A stretch of DNA of 18,731 nucleotides, taken from positions 1 through 18,731 of the forward strand of contig CADCVT010000332.1 in the NCBI GenBank assembly GCA_902806215.1, in the 5' to 3' direction. A program made the translations under genes and the position numbers. Source of the DNA: an uncultured Solirubrobacteraceae bacterium. GTDB lineage: Bacteria; Actinomycetota; Thermoleophilia; Solirubrobacterales; Solirubrobacteraceae. The stretch's first letter is position 1. Each line of letters opens with the position of its first letter. This document shows, one piece after another, positions 1 through 7,654 of the stretch. A model generated the notes under the pieces. It did no database searches, had not been told where the DNA came from, and saw only the letters and a program-made list of their open reading frames with translations.

Positions 1-683
1 ATCGTGTTCTTGGTGGAAAGGTACACGGGATAGTTGCGGGCCAGGCCGTAGTTGAAGCAGGCGCGCGCGAAGCCCTCGATGGAGGCGCGGGTGTTGTGCA
101 TACCCATCGCCACGCCGGCGCCGCGGAAGCTGAACACCTCCAGCACCTCGTGCTCGCCGCCGCCGGGGAAGTCGAAGACGTCGATCTCCGTCGCGTCGCT
201 CCCGTCCGCAGGGGTGAACGTCATCGTGAACTTGCCGGGGCCCGGGACCACGAAGTCCTCGGCGCGGTACTGGTCGCCGAACGCGTGACGGCCGATGATG
301 ATCGGCTTCGTCCAGCCCGGCACGAGGCGCGGGATGTTCGAGATCACGATCGGCTCGCGGAAGATCACCCCGCCGAGGATGTTGCGGATCGTCCCGTTGG
401 GCGAGCGGTACATGCGCTTGAGGCCGAACTCCTCGACGCGCGCCTCGTCGGGGGTGATCGTCGCGCACTTCACGCCGACGCCGTACTGCTTGATCGCGTT
501 GGCGGCGTCGACCGTGATCTGGTCGTCCGTCGCGTCGCGGCTCTCGATGCCGAGGTCGTAGTACTTCAAGTCGACGTCGAGGTAGGGAAGGATCAGCTGG
601 TCCTTGATGAACGACCAGATGATCCGCGTCATCTCATCGCCGTCGAGCTCGACGACGGGGTTCTTCACTGGGATCTTCGCCAT
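1..683 (-). CDS. icd: NADP-dependent isocitrate dehydrogenase, N-terminal part (cut by window edge)
   Basis: This enzyme oxidatively decarboxylates isocitrate to 2-oxoglutarate in the TCA cycle, making NADPH in the cytoplasm. The reverse-strand translation starts MAKIPVKNPVVELDGDEMTR, followed by IIWSFIKDQLILPYLDVDL. It contains the substrate-site stretch YRSPNGTIRNILGG and later VAMGMHNTRASIEGFARACF and LSTKNT. These match the dimeric eukaryote/actinobacterial-type NADP-IDH (about 400 residues), not the E. coli type. About 227 codons are present and the C-terminal half lies beyond position 1. The ATG at 683 begins the conserved N-terminus exactly. A TAGTGT box lies 10 bases upstream. The gene is divergent from the HD-GYP gene across a 100-base gap that shows nothing else clear. 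Confidence 0.96.
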   Translation of the reverse strand, partial: MAKIPVKNPVVELDGDEMTRIIWSFIKDQLILPYLDVDLKYYDLGIESRDATDDQITVDAANAIKQYGVGVKCATITPDEARVEEFGLKRMYRSPNGTIRNILGGVIFREPIVISNIPRLVPGWTKPIIIGRHAFGDQYRAEDFVVPGPGKFTMTFTPADGSDATEIDVFDFPGGGEHEVLEVFSFRGAGVAMGMHNTRASIEGFARACFNYGLARNYPVYLSTKNT

Positions 684-693
684 GGCGGCGCGG

Positions 694-699
694 ACACTA
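694..699 (-). promoter_or_regulatory. putative -10 box of icd
   Basis: On the minus strand TAGTGT lies 10 bases before the icd ATG. It fits the TAnnnT -10 pattern seen at several other starts in this window and would give a very short leader or none. No convincing -35 box is visible. Confidence 0.35.
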
Positions 700-783
700 C
701 CCAGGCAGGCCCGGGCGTGATCCGTCCAATCGATCTTGCCGCCGCTCAATTTCGGGTGGGGAGCGGCCGACCACACGGGGGCA

Positions 784-1851
784 ATGACGGTCATCCCCGA
801 CGGAACCGGAAGCACGCAGCGGATCGCGGTCCTCGAGGACCCCGAGAGCGCCGCCCTGCTCCAGCGCATGCTCGAGGCGGCCGGCTACCAGGACGTCCAC
901 ACGCCCGCCGAGCAGTTCGCGCTCGACCGCCTGCTCGAGACCGGCGACACCGATCTCGTGGTCCTGGACCTCCAGATCCCCGGCGCCGACGGCTTCGCCG
1001 TCCTCGAGCGCGTCGTCCAGACCGGCGTCCCCGTCCTCGTGCTCACCGCCGACGACACGCCGACCACGCGCCGCCGCGCGCTCGGCCTCGGCGCCCGCGA
1101 CTTCGTCACCAAGCCGCTCGACCGCGTCGAGGTGCTCCTCCGCGTCGGCAACCTGCTCCAGACGCGGCGCCTGCAGCGCGCGCTCGAGGACCGCAACCAG
1201 GATCTCCAGCGCTGGGTCCGCGCGCGGACCGCCGACCTCGAGGACGCCCGGCGCGAGACGCTCGAGCGCCTGGCCATGGCCGCCGAGTACCGCGACGACG
1301 ACACGCAGCAGCACACCAAACGCGTCGGCCGCACTGCCGCCCTGCTGGCCAAGCAGCTCGGGCTGAGCGCCGAGACCGTCGAGCACCTGCGCTTCGCCGC
1401 GCCGCTGCACGACGTCGGCAAGATCGGCATCCCCGACGCCGTCTGGCTCAAGCCCGGCGGCCTCACCGAGCACGAGCGCAGGATGCTCGAGCAGCACACC
1501 GACATCGGTGCGCGGATCCTCAGCGGCAGCCGCTCGCCGATCCTGCGCCTGGCCGAGCAGATCGCCAAGACCCACCACGAGCGCTGGGACGGCACCGGCT
1601 ACCCGCGCGGCCTCGCCGGCGACGCGATCCCGCTGGCCGGCCGCATCACCGCCGTCGCCGACGTCTTCGACGTGCTCGCGCACCCGCGCCCGCACAAGAA
1701 GGCGTGGCCGCTGGAGCGCGCGGTCGAGGAGATCCTCGACCAGGCCGCCCGCCAGTTCGACCCCGAGGTCGTCGCGGCGTTCCGCCGCCTCGACGCGCGG
1801 TCGCTCCTCGAGCCCGTCGAGGACCCCACCGCGCTGCGTCGCGTCGCCTGA
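784..1851 (+). CDS. response regulator with HD-GYP domain (predicted c-di-GMP phosphodiesterase)
   Basis: The 355-residue protein has an N-terminal receiver domain (about residues 12-125), a coiled-coil-like linker (about 127-165) and an HD-GYP domain (about 160-345). In the receiver, the phosphoacceptor is D62 in VVLDLQIPGADGF and the conserved lysine is K110 in VTKPLD. In the catalytic part, H209-D210 (LHDVGKIGIPD) and HHERWDGTGYPRGL (GYP at 272-274) preserve the metal-site and signature residues, so hydrolysis of c-di-GMP is expected. The ATG at 784 was chosen over an in-frame TTG at 736 because the receiver fold begins just after it and GGGGG lies immediately upstream. No cognate histidine kinase is in the window. 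The next genes encode pilin-like proteins, so an effect on surface appendages is plausible but inferred. Confidence 0.93.
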   Translation: MTVIPDGTGSTQRIAVLEDPESAALLQRMLEAAGYQDVHTPAEQFALDRLLETGDTDLVVLDLQIPGADGFAVLERVVQTGVPVLVLTADDTPTTRRRALGLGARDFVTKPLDRVEVLLRVGNLLQTRRLQRALEDRNQDLQRWVRARTADLEDARRETLERLAMAAEYRDDDTQQHTKRVGRTAALLAKQLGLSAETVEHLRFAAPLHDVGKIGIPDAVWLKPGGLTEHERRMLEQHTDIGARILSGSRSPILRLAEQIAKTHHERWDGTGYPRGLAGDAIPLAGRITAVADVFDVLAHPRPHKKAWPLERAVEEILDQAARQFDPEVVAAFRRLDARSLLEPVEDPTALRRVA

Positions 1852-1902
1852 GCAGTTGCAGCATCTCAAGTTGACGCGCCGGCGTCCGATCGCTCGGGAT
1901 GC

Positions 1903-2433
1903 ATGGACGAGCGTGGGTTCACCCTTGTAGAGCTGCTCGTCGGCATGACGATCCTCGTCGGCGTGATGATGGCGACGTTCTCGGTGCTCGACGACTCGAC
2001 GCGCATTGCCTCGCGCGACAACGAGCGATCGTCGGCGATCGACGAGGCGCGGGTCGGCGTGGACCGCATGGTCCGCGAGCTGCGCCACGCACGGCAGGTC
2101 ACCACCGCCACGCCCCAGGTGCTGAACGTGACGGTGCTGCGGCGCGGGATCGACCAGCAGGTCGAGTTCAACTGCTCGACGACGATGCCGGCGCCCGACA
2201 ACGCACTGCGGCGGTGCACACGTTCCGTCGCGGGCGGCCCCGGCGAGGTGCTCGTCGACCGCATCCGGACGATCGGCACCTCCGACACCTCCGCGTTCAC
2301 CTACACCCCGTCGACCGGGACCCCACGCCACGTGGCCGTCCGCCTGGCCGTCGCGGTCGACGGCGGCAAGAAGGGCGGCTACCGCGAGAGCCTCGTGCTC
2401 ACCGACGGGACGAGGCTGCGCAATGTCCCGTAG
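1903..2433 (+). CDS. type IV prepilin-like protein (PilW/PulJ-like)
   Basis: The 176-residue protein starts MDERG|FTLVELLVGMTILVGV, a class III prepilin signal: a short leader, glycine before the cut, Phe at +1 and Glu at +5 (E10), then a hydrophobic helix to about residue 28. Prepilin peptidase should cleave and methylate it, with the product entering a type IV pilus or pseudopilus. The remainder (DEARVGVDRMVRELRHARQV, then a beta-rich part with a Cys pair near residues 90-106) resembles minor pilins of the PilW/GspJ class. It is first in a three-gene overlapping set, overlapping the next gene by 11 bases. The gap from the HD-GYP gene is 51 bases. No assembly ATPase, platform protein or peptidase lies in the window, so these must be encoded elsewhere. 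Confidence 0.88.
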   Translation: MDERGFTLVELLVGMTILVGVMMATFSVLDDSTRIASRDNERSSAIDEARVGVDRMVRELRHARQVTTATPQVLNVTVLRRGIDQQVEFNCSTTMPAPDNALRRCTRSVAGGPGEVLVDRIRTIGTSDTSAFTYTPSTGTPRHVAVRLAVAVDGGKKGGYRESLVLTDGTRLRNVP

Positions 2434-2962
2434 CCGACTGTGCGCCGAGGACGGCATGAGCATGGTCGAGGCGATGGTCGCCATCGCCGTGCTGATCGTC
2501 GGCCTCCTGGCGACGTTCGTCGTGCTCGACGGCTCACGCGAGCTGACGACGGTGAGCGAGCGCAAGCAGGTCGCGGTGCACCGCGCCGAGGACCAGCTCG
2601 AGCGTCTCAAGACGATCTCCTTCGCGAGGCTCGAGCTCGCCTCGACGCCCGTCTGCCCCACCCCCTGCCCGGCGAACGACCCGCGGACCCAGGTCACCGG
2701 TACGAACTACGACTGGGACGCGAGCTCGGCGAGCAACCCCGCCGAGCCGCTGGTCGTCGTCGGCGCGACGCCGAACCCCGACGCGATCACGTCGCACACG
2801 ACGTGGAGCGACGGACGCTTCACCGGGACCCTCGACGTCTTCGTGACGGCCGCCGGCACCGACCTCAAGCGCGTCACCGTCGCCGTCAAGCTGGACGGCG
2901 CCACCGAGCCGCGGCGCCCGATCCTCCTCTCCACCCTCGTGAGCAGACAGGCCGCACCGTGA
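2423..2962 (+). CDS. type IV prepilin-like protein (PilV/GspI-like)
   Basis: The 179-residue protein has a prepilin N-terminus, MSRSRLCAEDG|MSMVEAMVA, with cleavage predicted after G11 and Glu at +5 (E16), followed by a hydrophobic helix (IAVLIVGLLATFVVL). The SMVEAMVAI pattern and the following QVAVHRAEDQLERLKTI segment resemble the PilV/GspI class of minor pilins. A Cys pair (VCPTPCP) lies near residue 78. The start overlaps the end of the upstream pilin by 11 bases, and the stop shares GTGA with the start of the next gene. Translational coupling and a common complex are therefore likely. The division into PilW- and PilV-like is from N-terminal motif style only. Confidence 0.87.
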   Translation: MSRSRLCAEDGMSMVEAMVAIAVLIVGLLATFVVLDGSRELTTVSERKQVAVHRAEDQLERLKTISFARLELASTPVCPTPCPANDPRTQVTGTNYDWDASSASNPAEPLVVVGATPNPDAITSHTTWSDGRFTGTLDVFVTAAGTDLKRVTVAVKLDGATEPRRPILLSTLVSRQAAP

Positions 2963-4389
2963 TCAACCGGCTTCGCGACGAGACCGGCCTCGGCCTGCCG
3001 CTGGCCATGGGCGTCCTCCTGATCGTCATGGGCCTCGCCGCCTGGTCGGTCTCGGTCGCCGACCAGCTGCACCGCTCGTCGGAGCGCGACCGCGGCGCCA
3101 AGCGCGCGCTCGGCCCGGCCGACGCGGGCGTCCAGCGCGCCGCGTGGCGCCTGGCCCAGACGACGCCGTCGGCCGTCAGCGCGACCCAGTGCGTCGTCAG
3201 CAGCACCACGGGTGACACCGTCGCGACGGCGTCCGCGAACGGCTCGTGCCCCGCCGCGCCCGTCGCGACCTCGATGGGCAACGGCAGCTCCTACAGCTAC
3301 ACCGTCACCGGCGTGCTGCCGCCCGGCGCGACGTGCGCCGGCGAGACCGTCGCCGCCGGCACCTACACGCGTTGCGTCACGGCGACCGGCACGTCGAACG
3401 GCGTCCCCGCGAACATCACGCGCCGTGTCCAGACGCGGCTGCGCGCGACGGTGGTCCCGCTGTTCCCGCCGGTGGGCGTCGTCGGAGAGGACCACGTCCG
3501 CATCAACAACAACGACATCAACTTCCGGACGTGCCCGGGCGACCCCGGCGGGATCGTCGGCTCGAACGGTCTGGTCTCGACGGTCAACGAGGTGCACTTC
3601 GACGCCGCGTGCGGCCCGTACCGGCAGTCGTGGAGCATCAGCGTCGCGCCCGGCGCGCCGAACCCGACCTACGGCGGCGGCACCACCCCCAATCCCGTCC
3701 CGACCGTGCCGCGGTCACAGCCCTGGGCCTTGCCGGACATCGCCCCGTGGCCGACCGCCGCAGACGACAACAACGAGAGCATCGTCGCCGGGGGCGGCGT
3801 CGTGTGGAGCGCGGCGACGCGTGACCTCACGCTGACGACCAACCTCACGCTCGGGGCCGGGACCTACGTCTTCTGCTCGCTGTACCTGGGCAACGGAGGC
3901 CGGATCATCCTCGCCGGTGGCGCGAAGGTGAAGATCTACATCGACTCGCCGACGCGACCTGGCTCGGGCTGCGCGGCCGGCACCGGCTTCCTGCGTGCGC
4001 AGAACAGCAACGGCATCAACTGGCCCGGCGGCAACGACGACGCCAAGGCGGCCGCCGCGCGGAACCTGCACATCTTCGCCTACGGCAACATGGCCTACGA
4101 CGACAACTCGTCACTGACGCAGTGCGGCGAGTCGCTGGCGTGGGGCTCGATCATCTTGTGCCGCTCGGGCAACGTCGCGGGGGTGCTCTACGCCCCCAAC
4201 GCGCGTGTCTTCCTGAACAACGGCGTGGAATGGGTCGGCGCGATCGCGGCCTGGCGGGTCGGCATGAACAACACGGTCACCTTCCGCTTCCCCAGCGGCC
4301 TCGACGACGGGACCGGCGGAACCGCGGGCGCCTACCAGGCCGTGCGGTGGACCGAGTGCCCGAGCACCGGCACCGGCACCTCCTGTTGA
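2959..4389 (+). CDS. PilX/GspK-like type IV pilus-associated protein with large secreted domain
   Basis: The protein has 476 residues from the GTG at 2959, which overlaps the preceding TGA (GTGA). The open frame runs further upstream, but that part shadows the preceding gene. The N-terminus, INRLRDETG|LGLPLAMGV, has a glycine before a hydrophobic helix and lacks Glu at +5, as in PilX and GspK proteins that cap pseudopilus tips. The ADAGVQRAAWRLAQ segment after the helix is typical of PilX relatives. The C-terminal 250 residues (AGTYVFCSLYLGNGGRIILAGGAKVKIYI, later GVLYAPNARVFLNN) look like a beta-helical domain related to DUF7305-type exported domains. Cysteines are numerous, consistent with disulfides outside the cell. 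A role at the fibre tip, in adhesion or initiation, is inferred. Confidence 0.82.
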   Translation: MINRLRDETGLGLPLAMGVLLIVMGLAAWSVSVADQLHRSSERDRGAKRALGPADAGVQRAAWRLAQTTPSAVSATQCVVSSTTGDTVATASANGSCPAAPVATSMGNGSSYSYTVTGVLPPGATCAGETVAAGTYTRCVTATGTSNGVPANITRRVQTRLRATVVPLFPPVGVVGEDHVRINNNDINFRTCPGDPGGIVGSNGLVSTVNEVHFDAACGPYRQSWSISVAPGAPNPTYGGGTTPNPVPTVPRSQPWALPDIAPWPTAADDNNESIVAGGGVVWSAATRDLTLTTNLTLGAGTYVFCSLYLGNGGRIILAGGAKVKIYIDSPTRPGSGCAAGTGFLRAQNSNGINWPGGNDDAKAAAARNLHIFAYGNMAYDDNSSLTQCGESLAWGSIILCRSGNVAGVLYAPNARVFLNNGVEWVGAIAAWRVGMNNTVTFRFPSGLDDGTGGTAGAYQAVRWTECPSTGTGTSC

Positions 4390-4391
4390 CC

Positions 4392-4397
4392 TAGGCT
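4392..4397 (+). promoter_or_regulatory. putative -10 box of aidB (leaderless type)
   Basis: TAGGCT lies 8 bases before the ATG at 4406, in the 16-base gap after the pilin operon. It overlaps no Shine-Dalgarno-like sequence, so aidB may be transcribed from its own promoter without a leader. Confidence 0.45.
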
Positions 4398-4405
4398 GTC
4401 GCCCT

Positions 4406-6022
4406 ATGGCGGCGACGCACGACGTGACCAACCAGGTTCCCCCGCTCGAGGGTCTGGACCTCTTCTCCACGAACCGGCCGCTCGTCGAGGCGCTCGAGCG
4501 CGAGGGCGCGGGCTGGGCGGCCGGCCAGTGCGCCGAGGGCGGCCGGGCCTGGGGCGGCGAGCCGCTCGAGTGGGGCCGCCTCGCCAACGAGCACCCGCCG
4601 AAGCTCAAGACGCACGACCGCTACGGCCACCGGATCGACGAGGTGGAGTTCCACCCCGCCTGGCATCAGCTCATGGCGCTCTCCTCCGCGCAGGGCGTGC
4701 ACGCGCTGCCGTGGACGTCGGAGCGCACCGGCGCGCACGTCGCCCGCGCGGCGATGAGCATGGCCCCCGGCCAGGTCGAGGCCGGCCACGGCTGCCCGAT
4801 GACGATGACGTTCGCGGCCGTCCCCGCGCTGCGCGCGACGCCCGAGCTCGCTGCCGAGTGGGAGCCGCTGCTCACCGCGCCGGGCTACGACGGCACGCTG
4901 CGCGCGCCGCACGACAAGACGTCGGCCAAGTGCGGCATGGCGATGACCGAGAAGCAGGGCGGCTCGGACGTGCGCGCGAACTCGACGTTCGCCGAGCGCA
5001 TCGCCGGCGACGAGTACGCGATCACCGGCCACAAGTGGTTCTGCTCGGCGCCGATGTGCGACCTCTTCCTCGTCCTCGCGCAGGCCGACGAGGGCGTGAC
5101 CTGCTTCGCGGTCCCGCGGATCCTCCCCGACGGCACCCGCAACGTCTTCCGCCTGCAGCGCCTGAAGGACAAGCTCGGCAACCGCTCCAACGCGTCGAGC
5201 GAGGTCGAGTTCGAGGGCACGTGGGGACGGCTCGTCGGCGAGCCCGGCCGCGGCGTGCCGACGATCATCGAGATGGTCGCCCACACGCGCCTGGACTGCG
5301 TGATCGGGAGCACCGCCGGCATGCGCTGGGCGGTCGCCAACGCCACCTGGCACGCCTCGCACCGCAGCGCGTTCGGCCGCACGCTCTCAGACCAGCCGCT
5401 GATGCAGAACGTCCTTGCCGACCTGTGCATCGAGTCGGAGGCCGCGACCGCGCTGGCGATGCGGCTGGCGCGCTCCTACGACGAGCACGACCAGCCGCTC
5501 AAGCGCCTCGGCACGGCGATCGCGAAGTACTGGGTGTGCAAGCGCCAGCCGAGCCTGGTCGCCGAGGCGATGGAGGTCCTCGGGGGCAACGGCTACGTCG
5601 AGGAGTCGGGCATGCCGCGCATCTACCGCGAGGCGCCGCTCAACTCGATCTGGGAGGGCTCGGGCAACGTCAACGCGCTCGACGTCCTGCGCGCGCTCGC
5701 GAAGCAGCCCGTGCTGCTCGAGGGCTACCTCGCCGAGGTCGACGAGGCGCGCGGCGCCGACCCGCGGCTCGACGCGTACGTCGCGGGGCTGCGCGACGAG
5801 TTCGCCGACGTCGACTCGATCGAGGTGCGCGCCCGCCGCGTCGTCGAGAAGCTCGCGCTCGCGCTGCAGGGCTCGCTGCTCGTGCGCAACGCACCGCACG
5901 CGTTGGCCGACGCGTTCTGCGCGTCCCGGCTCGCAGGCGACGGCGGCCTCGCGTTCGGGACGCTGCCGCCGGACACGGACTTCACGGCGATCGTCGATCG
6001 CCACCTGCCGGTCGCCGCGTAG
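4406..6022 (+). CDS. aidB: AidB-family acyl-CoA dehydrogenase-like flavoprotein
   Basis: The 538-residue protein matches E. coli AidB (541 residues) along its length. The N-terminal TNQVPPLEGLDLF, EREGAGW and LGRLAN-type stretch (here WGRLANEHPPKL) match. So do EFHPAWHQLM, QVEAGHGCPMTMTFAA, MTEKQGGSDVRANS (about residues 180-193) and GHKWFCSAPMCDLFLVLAQ. Further matches are LKDKLGNRSNASSEVEF, EAMEVLGGNGYVEESGMPR and NSIWEGSGN. AidB is an FAD-binding tetramer of the acyl-CoA dehydrogenase fold that is induced in the E. coli adaptive response to alkylation and binds DNA. Its true reaction is unsettled, and DNA protection is the usual proposal. No ada, alkA or alkB lies nearby. The gene follows the pilin operon by 16 bases with its own putative promoter, so it is probably a separate unit. 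Confidence 0.95.
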   Translation: MAATHDVTNQVPPLEGLDLFSTNRPLVEALEREGAGWAAGQCAEGGRAWGGEPLEWGRLANEHPPKLKTHDRYGHRIDEVEFHPAWHQLMALSSAQGVHALPWTSERTGAHVARAAMSMAPGQVEAGHGCPMTMTFAAVPALRATPELAAEWEPLLTAPGYDGTLRAPHDKTSAKCGMAMTEKQGGSDVRANSTFAERIAGDEYAITGHKWFCSAPMCDLFLVLAQADEGVTCFAVPRILPDGTRNVFRLQRLKDKLGNRSNASSEVEFEGTWGRLVGEPGRGVPTIIEMVAHTRLDCVIGSTAGMRWAVANATWHASHRSAFGRTLSDQPLMQNVLADLCIESEAATALAMRLARSYDEHDQPLKRLGTAIAKYWVCKRQPSLVAEAMEVLGGNGYVEESGMPRIYREAPLNSIWEGSGNVNALDVLRALAKQPVLLEGYLAEVDEARGADPRLDAYVAGLRDEFADVDSIEVRARRVVEKLALALQGSLLVRNAPHALADAFCASRLAGDGGLAFGTLPPDTDFTAIVDRHLPVAA

Positions 6023-6051
6023 TCCCGATACTTCAACGGGCGCCGACCGTT

Positions 6052-7128
6052 GTGGTCGCCGTGTATCGGATCCTGCTCGCCTGCCTCGCGCTCGTCGTGC
6101 TCCTCGCCTCGGCGGCTTCGGCCGAGGCGGCCTGCCGCGTCACCGACGCGTCGCCGCGCTACTCGAAGGAGCTGAGCCGTGGCGTGCTGCGGGTCTGCGA
6201 CCACCGGTCCGGCCGCCGGCGGGAGGTCGCCCGCGGCGTGGCCGACGTCGCCGCCGCCGGACCGCGGGTTGCGTTCGCCTCGGTGCGCCGCGCTCGCGCG
6301 ACCATCGGTGTCCTCGACCAGCGCACGGGCCGTGTCGTCCGCAGGATCGACGGCGGCCCGGTGCGGCCCGGCCCGTTGACCGTCGCACTGACGACGAAGG
6401 GCGATGTGGCCTTCCTCGTGCGGCGATCGACGAAGCGGTTCGTCCTCGGTGCGGTTGCCGCCTCCGGGGCGCGGCTGGGGACGAGGTCCGGCGTGGTCCT
6501 GACCGACCTCGTCATCGAGGACGACACGACGGTGCGCTACCGCGAGCAGGGCTCGTTGCGCTGGTTCGACCTGCGGCGCCCGCTCGTCCGCGACGGGTGC
6601 CCGGTCCGTTCCGGGTTCTCGCCCGTCTTCGACACCGGCGACATGCTCGTCACGGCGCGCCGGTACCCCGGGAGCATCACCACCACGGTCACGCGCGCCT
6701 GCCTGCGCTCCACCGGCCGCGACCCGGTCGTCGCGATCGACGAGGAGGAGGAGAGCTACTACTTCTTCCGGCGCGCCCTGGCGGCGCGCGCGGGCTGGGT
6801 CGTCGTGCGGACCGCCAACGGGACGAAGTACGGCTGTGAGTACGGCGGGCTGATCGTCGCCCACGCCGACGGGCGGGCCGAGCGCGAGCTCCGCATTCCC
6901 TGCCAGCCGTCTCCACCCGAGGACGTCCTCCCGCCGCTCGCGGACCCCGGTGCCGTCACCGTCACCGAGACCGGGACGCCGGCGTGGATCCGCGACGGCC
7001 GCGTCCTGGCGCTGAGCGCCGACAACCGGATCGTCGAGCTCGACCGCGGCGACGTGGCCGCGCTCGGAGTCGACGGCCCGCGCATCACGTGGACGAACGC
7101 GGGCGAACCGCGCACAGCGACGCCCTAG
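6052..7128 (+). CDS. secreted six-cysteine protein of unknown function
   Basis: The roughly 358-residue protein starts with a signal peptide: VYRILLACLALVVLLASAAS, with a likely cut near ASAEAA. I chose GTG 6052; GTG 6061 three codons on is equally possible, and neither has a clear ribosome site. The mature part has no motif I recognise. Repeated short strand patterns (VAAAGPRVAFASVRR, TIGVLDQRTGRVVRRIDGG, VALTTKGDVAFLVRR, PAWIRDGRVLALSADNRIVELD) suggest a beta-propeller-like fold. Six cysteines are spread through the protein, consistent with disulfides after export. It begins 29 bases after aidB, and a strong hairpin follows its stop. No function is proposed. Confidence 0.72.
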   Translation: MVAVYRILLACLALVVLLASAASAEAACRVTDASPRYSKELSRGVLRVCDHRSGRRREVARGVADVAAAGPRVAFASVRRARATIGVLDQRTGRVVRRIDGGPVRPGPLTVALTTKGDVAFLVRRSTKRFVLGAVAASGARLGTRSGVVLTDLVIEDDTTVRYREQGSLRWFDLRRPLVRDGCPVRSGFSPVFDTGDMLVTARRYPGSITTTVTRACLRSTGRDPVVAIDEEEESYYFFRRALAARAGWVVVRTANGTKYGCEYGGLIVAHADGRAERELRIPCQPSPPEDVLPPLADPGAVTVTETGTPAWIRDGRVLALSADNRIVELDRGDVAALGVDGPRITWTNAGEPRTATP

Positions 7129-7137
7129 AACGAGCAA

Positions 7138-7168
7138 CGCCCGCCCCGGCACGTGGCCGGAGCGGGCG
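7138..7168. terminator. hairpin terminator between convergent genes
   Basis: CGCCCGCCCCGGC (7138-7150) pairs with 7156-7168 across the loop ACGTG. This gives 13 positions with a single C/A mismatch at 7145/7161. There is no T tract, as is usual in very GC-rich actinomycetes. It lies between the stops of the plus-strand secreted protein (7128) and the minus-strand small protein (7200), so it can serve both directions. It shares 13 bases with the hairpin at 7615-7645. Confidence 0.78.
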
Positions 7169-7199
7169 CTGGCGCCTCACCGGGTCGAGACCTCGGTGA

Positions 7200-7550
7200 C
7201 TAGGTGTTGCCGCCGGTGCCGTCACCGCCACCGCCGGTGCCGTCACCGCCGCCGCCACCGTCGGTCGGGATGTCGACCTCCTGGCACAGCGCGAGCGCGG
7301 GCGACTTGCCTGCGGCGTTGATCAGGCCGGCGCCGTTGCCGCGGTGCGCGTGCAGGTTGCGCTGGAAGCGGGCGGGGTGCGGGAACGGATCCCCGTCGAG
7401 CGCGTCGAGGGTGCCACCCTGCGAGACCCAGGCGGCCTCGTTGCAGACGGTCTTGCCGTCCTCGGTGTACGGCGCGGCGAAGGCCGAGGGAGCGCCGATC
7501 GCCAGGGCGGCGATCGTGAGGGTGGTTCCCAGTGTGGTGCGGTTCAGCAT
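7200..7550 (-). CDS. small secreted protein, paralogue B of the riboswitch-controlled protein
   Basis: The 116-residue protein starts MLNRTTLGTTLTIAALAIGAPSAFAA, a Sec signal peptide with cleavage likely after AFA or AFAA. The mature core aligns with the neighbouring gene at 7655-8002: both have a VCN near the start, PARFQRNL or ARYQENL, then AHRGxGAGLINAAxxSPAL and a Cys. Two conserved cysteines could form one disulfide. The tail is glycine/aspartate-rich (GGGGGDGTGGGGDGTGG), partly from a 21-base tandem repeat. I do not recognise the family. The ATG at 7550 was chosen because the signal peptide begins there; upstream in-frame sequence is arginine-rich and lies over hairpins. No good ribosome site is visible. 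Confidence 0.8.
   Translation of the reverse strand: MLNRTTLGTTLTIAALAIGAPSAFAAPYTEDGKTVCNEAAWVSQGGTLDALDGDPFPHPARFQRNLHAHRGNGAGLINAAGKSPALALCQEVDIPTDGGGGGDGTGGGGDGTGGNT
7210..7251 (-). repeat. two tandem 21-base repeats in the 3' end of paralogue B
   Basis: CCGCCGGTGCCGTCACCGCC plus one base occurs twice in direct succession (7210-7230 and 7231-7251), differing only at the last base. It encodes the repeated GGDGTGG of the C-terminal tail. Slippage-prone and probably variable in length between strains. Confidence 0.8.
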
Positions 7551-7571
7551 GCGGAGGGCGTCGGCGGTACC

Positions 7572-7609
7572 CCGGCCGAGATGAAGCGATCTTGAGGCTC
7601 TCTGGCCGG
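7572..7609 (-). promoter_or_regulatory. structured leader of paralogue B, with riboswitch-like fragment
   Basis: On the minus strand, CCGGCC-A-GAGA pairs with TCTC-GGCCGG (outer arms 7604-7609 and 7572-7577), leaving a loop of about 17 bases. Inside it, GCCAGAGAGCCTCA (7606 to 7593) matches GCCAGAGGCCTCA of the c-di-GMP-I riboswitch ahead of paralogue A (8063 to 8051) with one inserted base. The distance to the start codon is similar (43 versus 49 bases). The core riboswitch segments GGGCAAACC and GACGCAAAGCC are absent, so this is not a working aptamer of that class. It may be a remnant. Confidence 0.4.
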
Positions 7610-7614
7610 AAGGT

Positions 7615-7645
7615 GGACGCCCGCCCCGGGCGGGGGCGAGCGTCC
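7615..7645 (-). terminator. hairpin terminator after paralogue A
   Basis: GGACGCCCGCCCC (7615-7627) pairs with 7633-7645 across the loop GGGCG, 13 positions with one C/A mismatch (7621/7639). It begins 9 bases after the stop of the gene at 7655-8002 and lies between the two paralogues. Most transcripts from the riboswitch promoter should end here. No T tract is present. Confidence 0.75.
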
Positions 7646-7654
7646 AGGTTCCTC

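Noticed and set aside
96..1874. A 592-codon plus-strand open frame across icd and the HD-GYP gene, and a 666-codon minus-strand frame at 697-2697.
   Set aside because: Both are Arg/Ala/Asp-rich shadows of real genes in other frames, caused by high GC; they contain no domain and conflict with recognisable proteins.
1871..1876. TTGACG before the first pilin gene as a -35 box.
   Set aside because: No acceptable -10 box lies 16-19 bases downstream (TCGGGA only), so a promoter cannot be supported from sequence.
2788..2805. Inverted repeat CACGTCG-CACA-CGACGTG inside the PilV-like gene.
   Set aside because: It lies mid-gene in coding sequence, with no tract or promoter nearby; such repeats are expected by chance at this GC content.
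7210..7251. Tandem 21-base repeats as a possible CRISPR or minisatellite element.
   Set aside because: There are only two units without spacers and they encode the in-frame Gly/Asp tail of the secreted protein.
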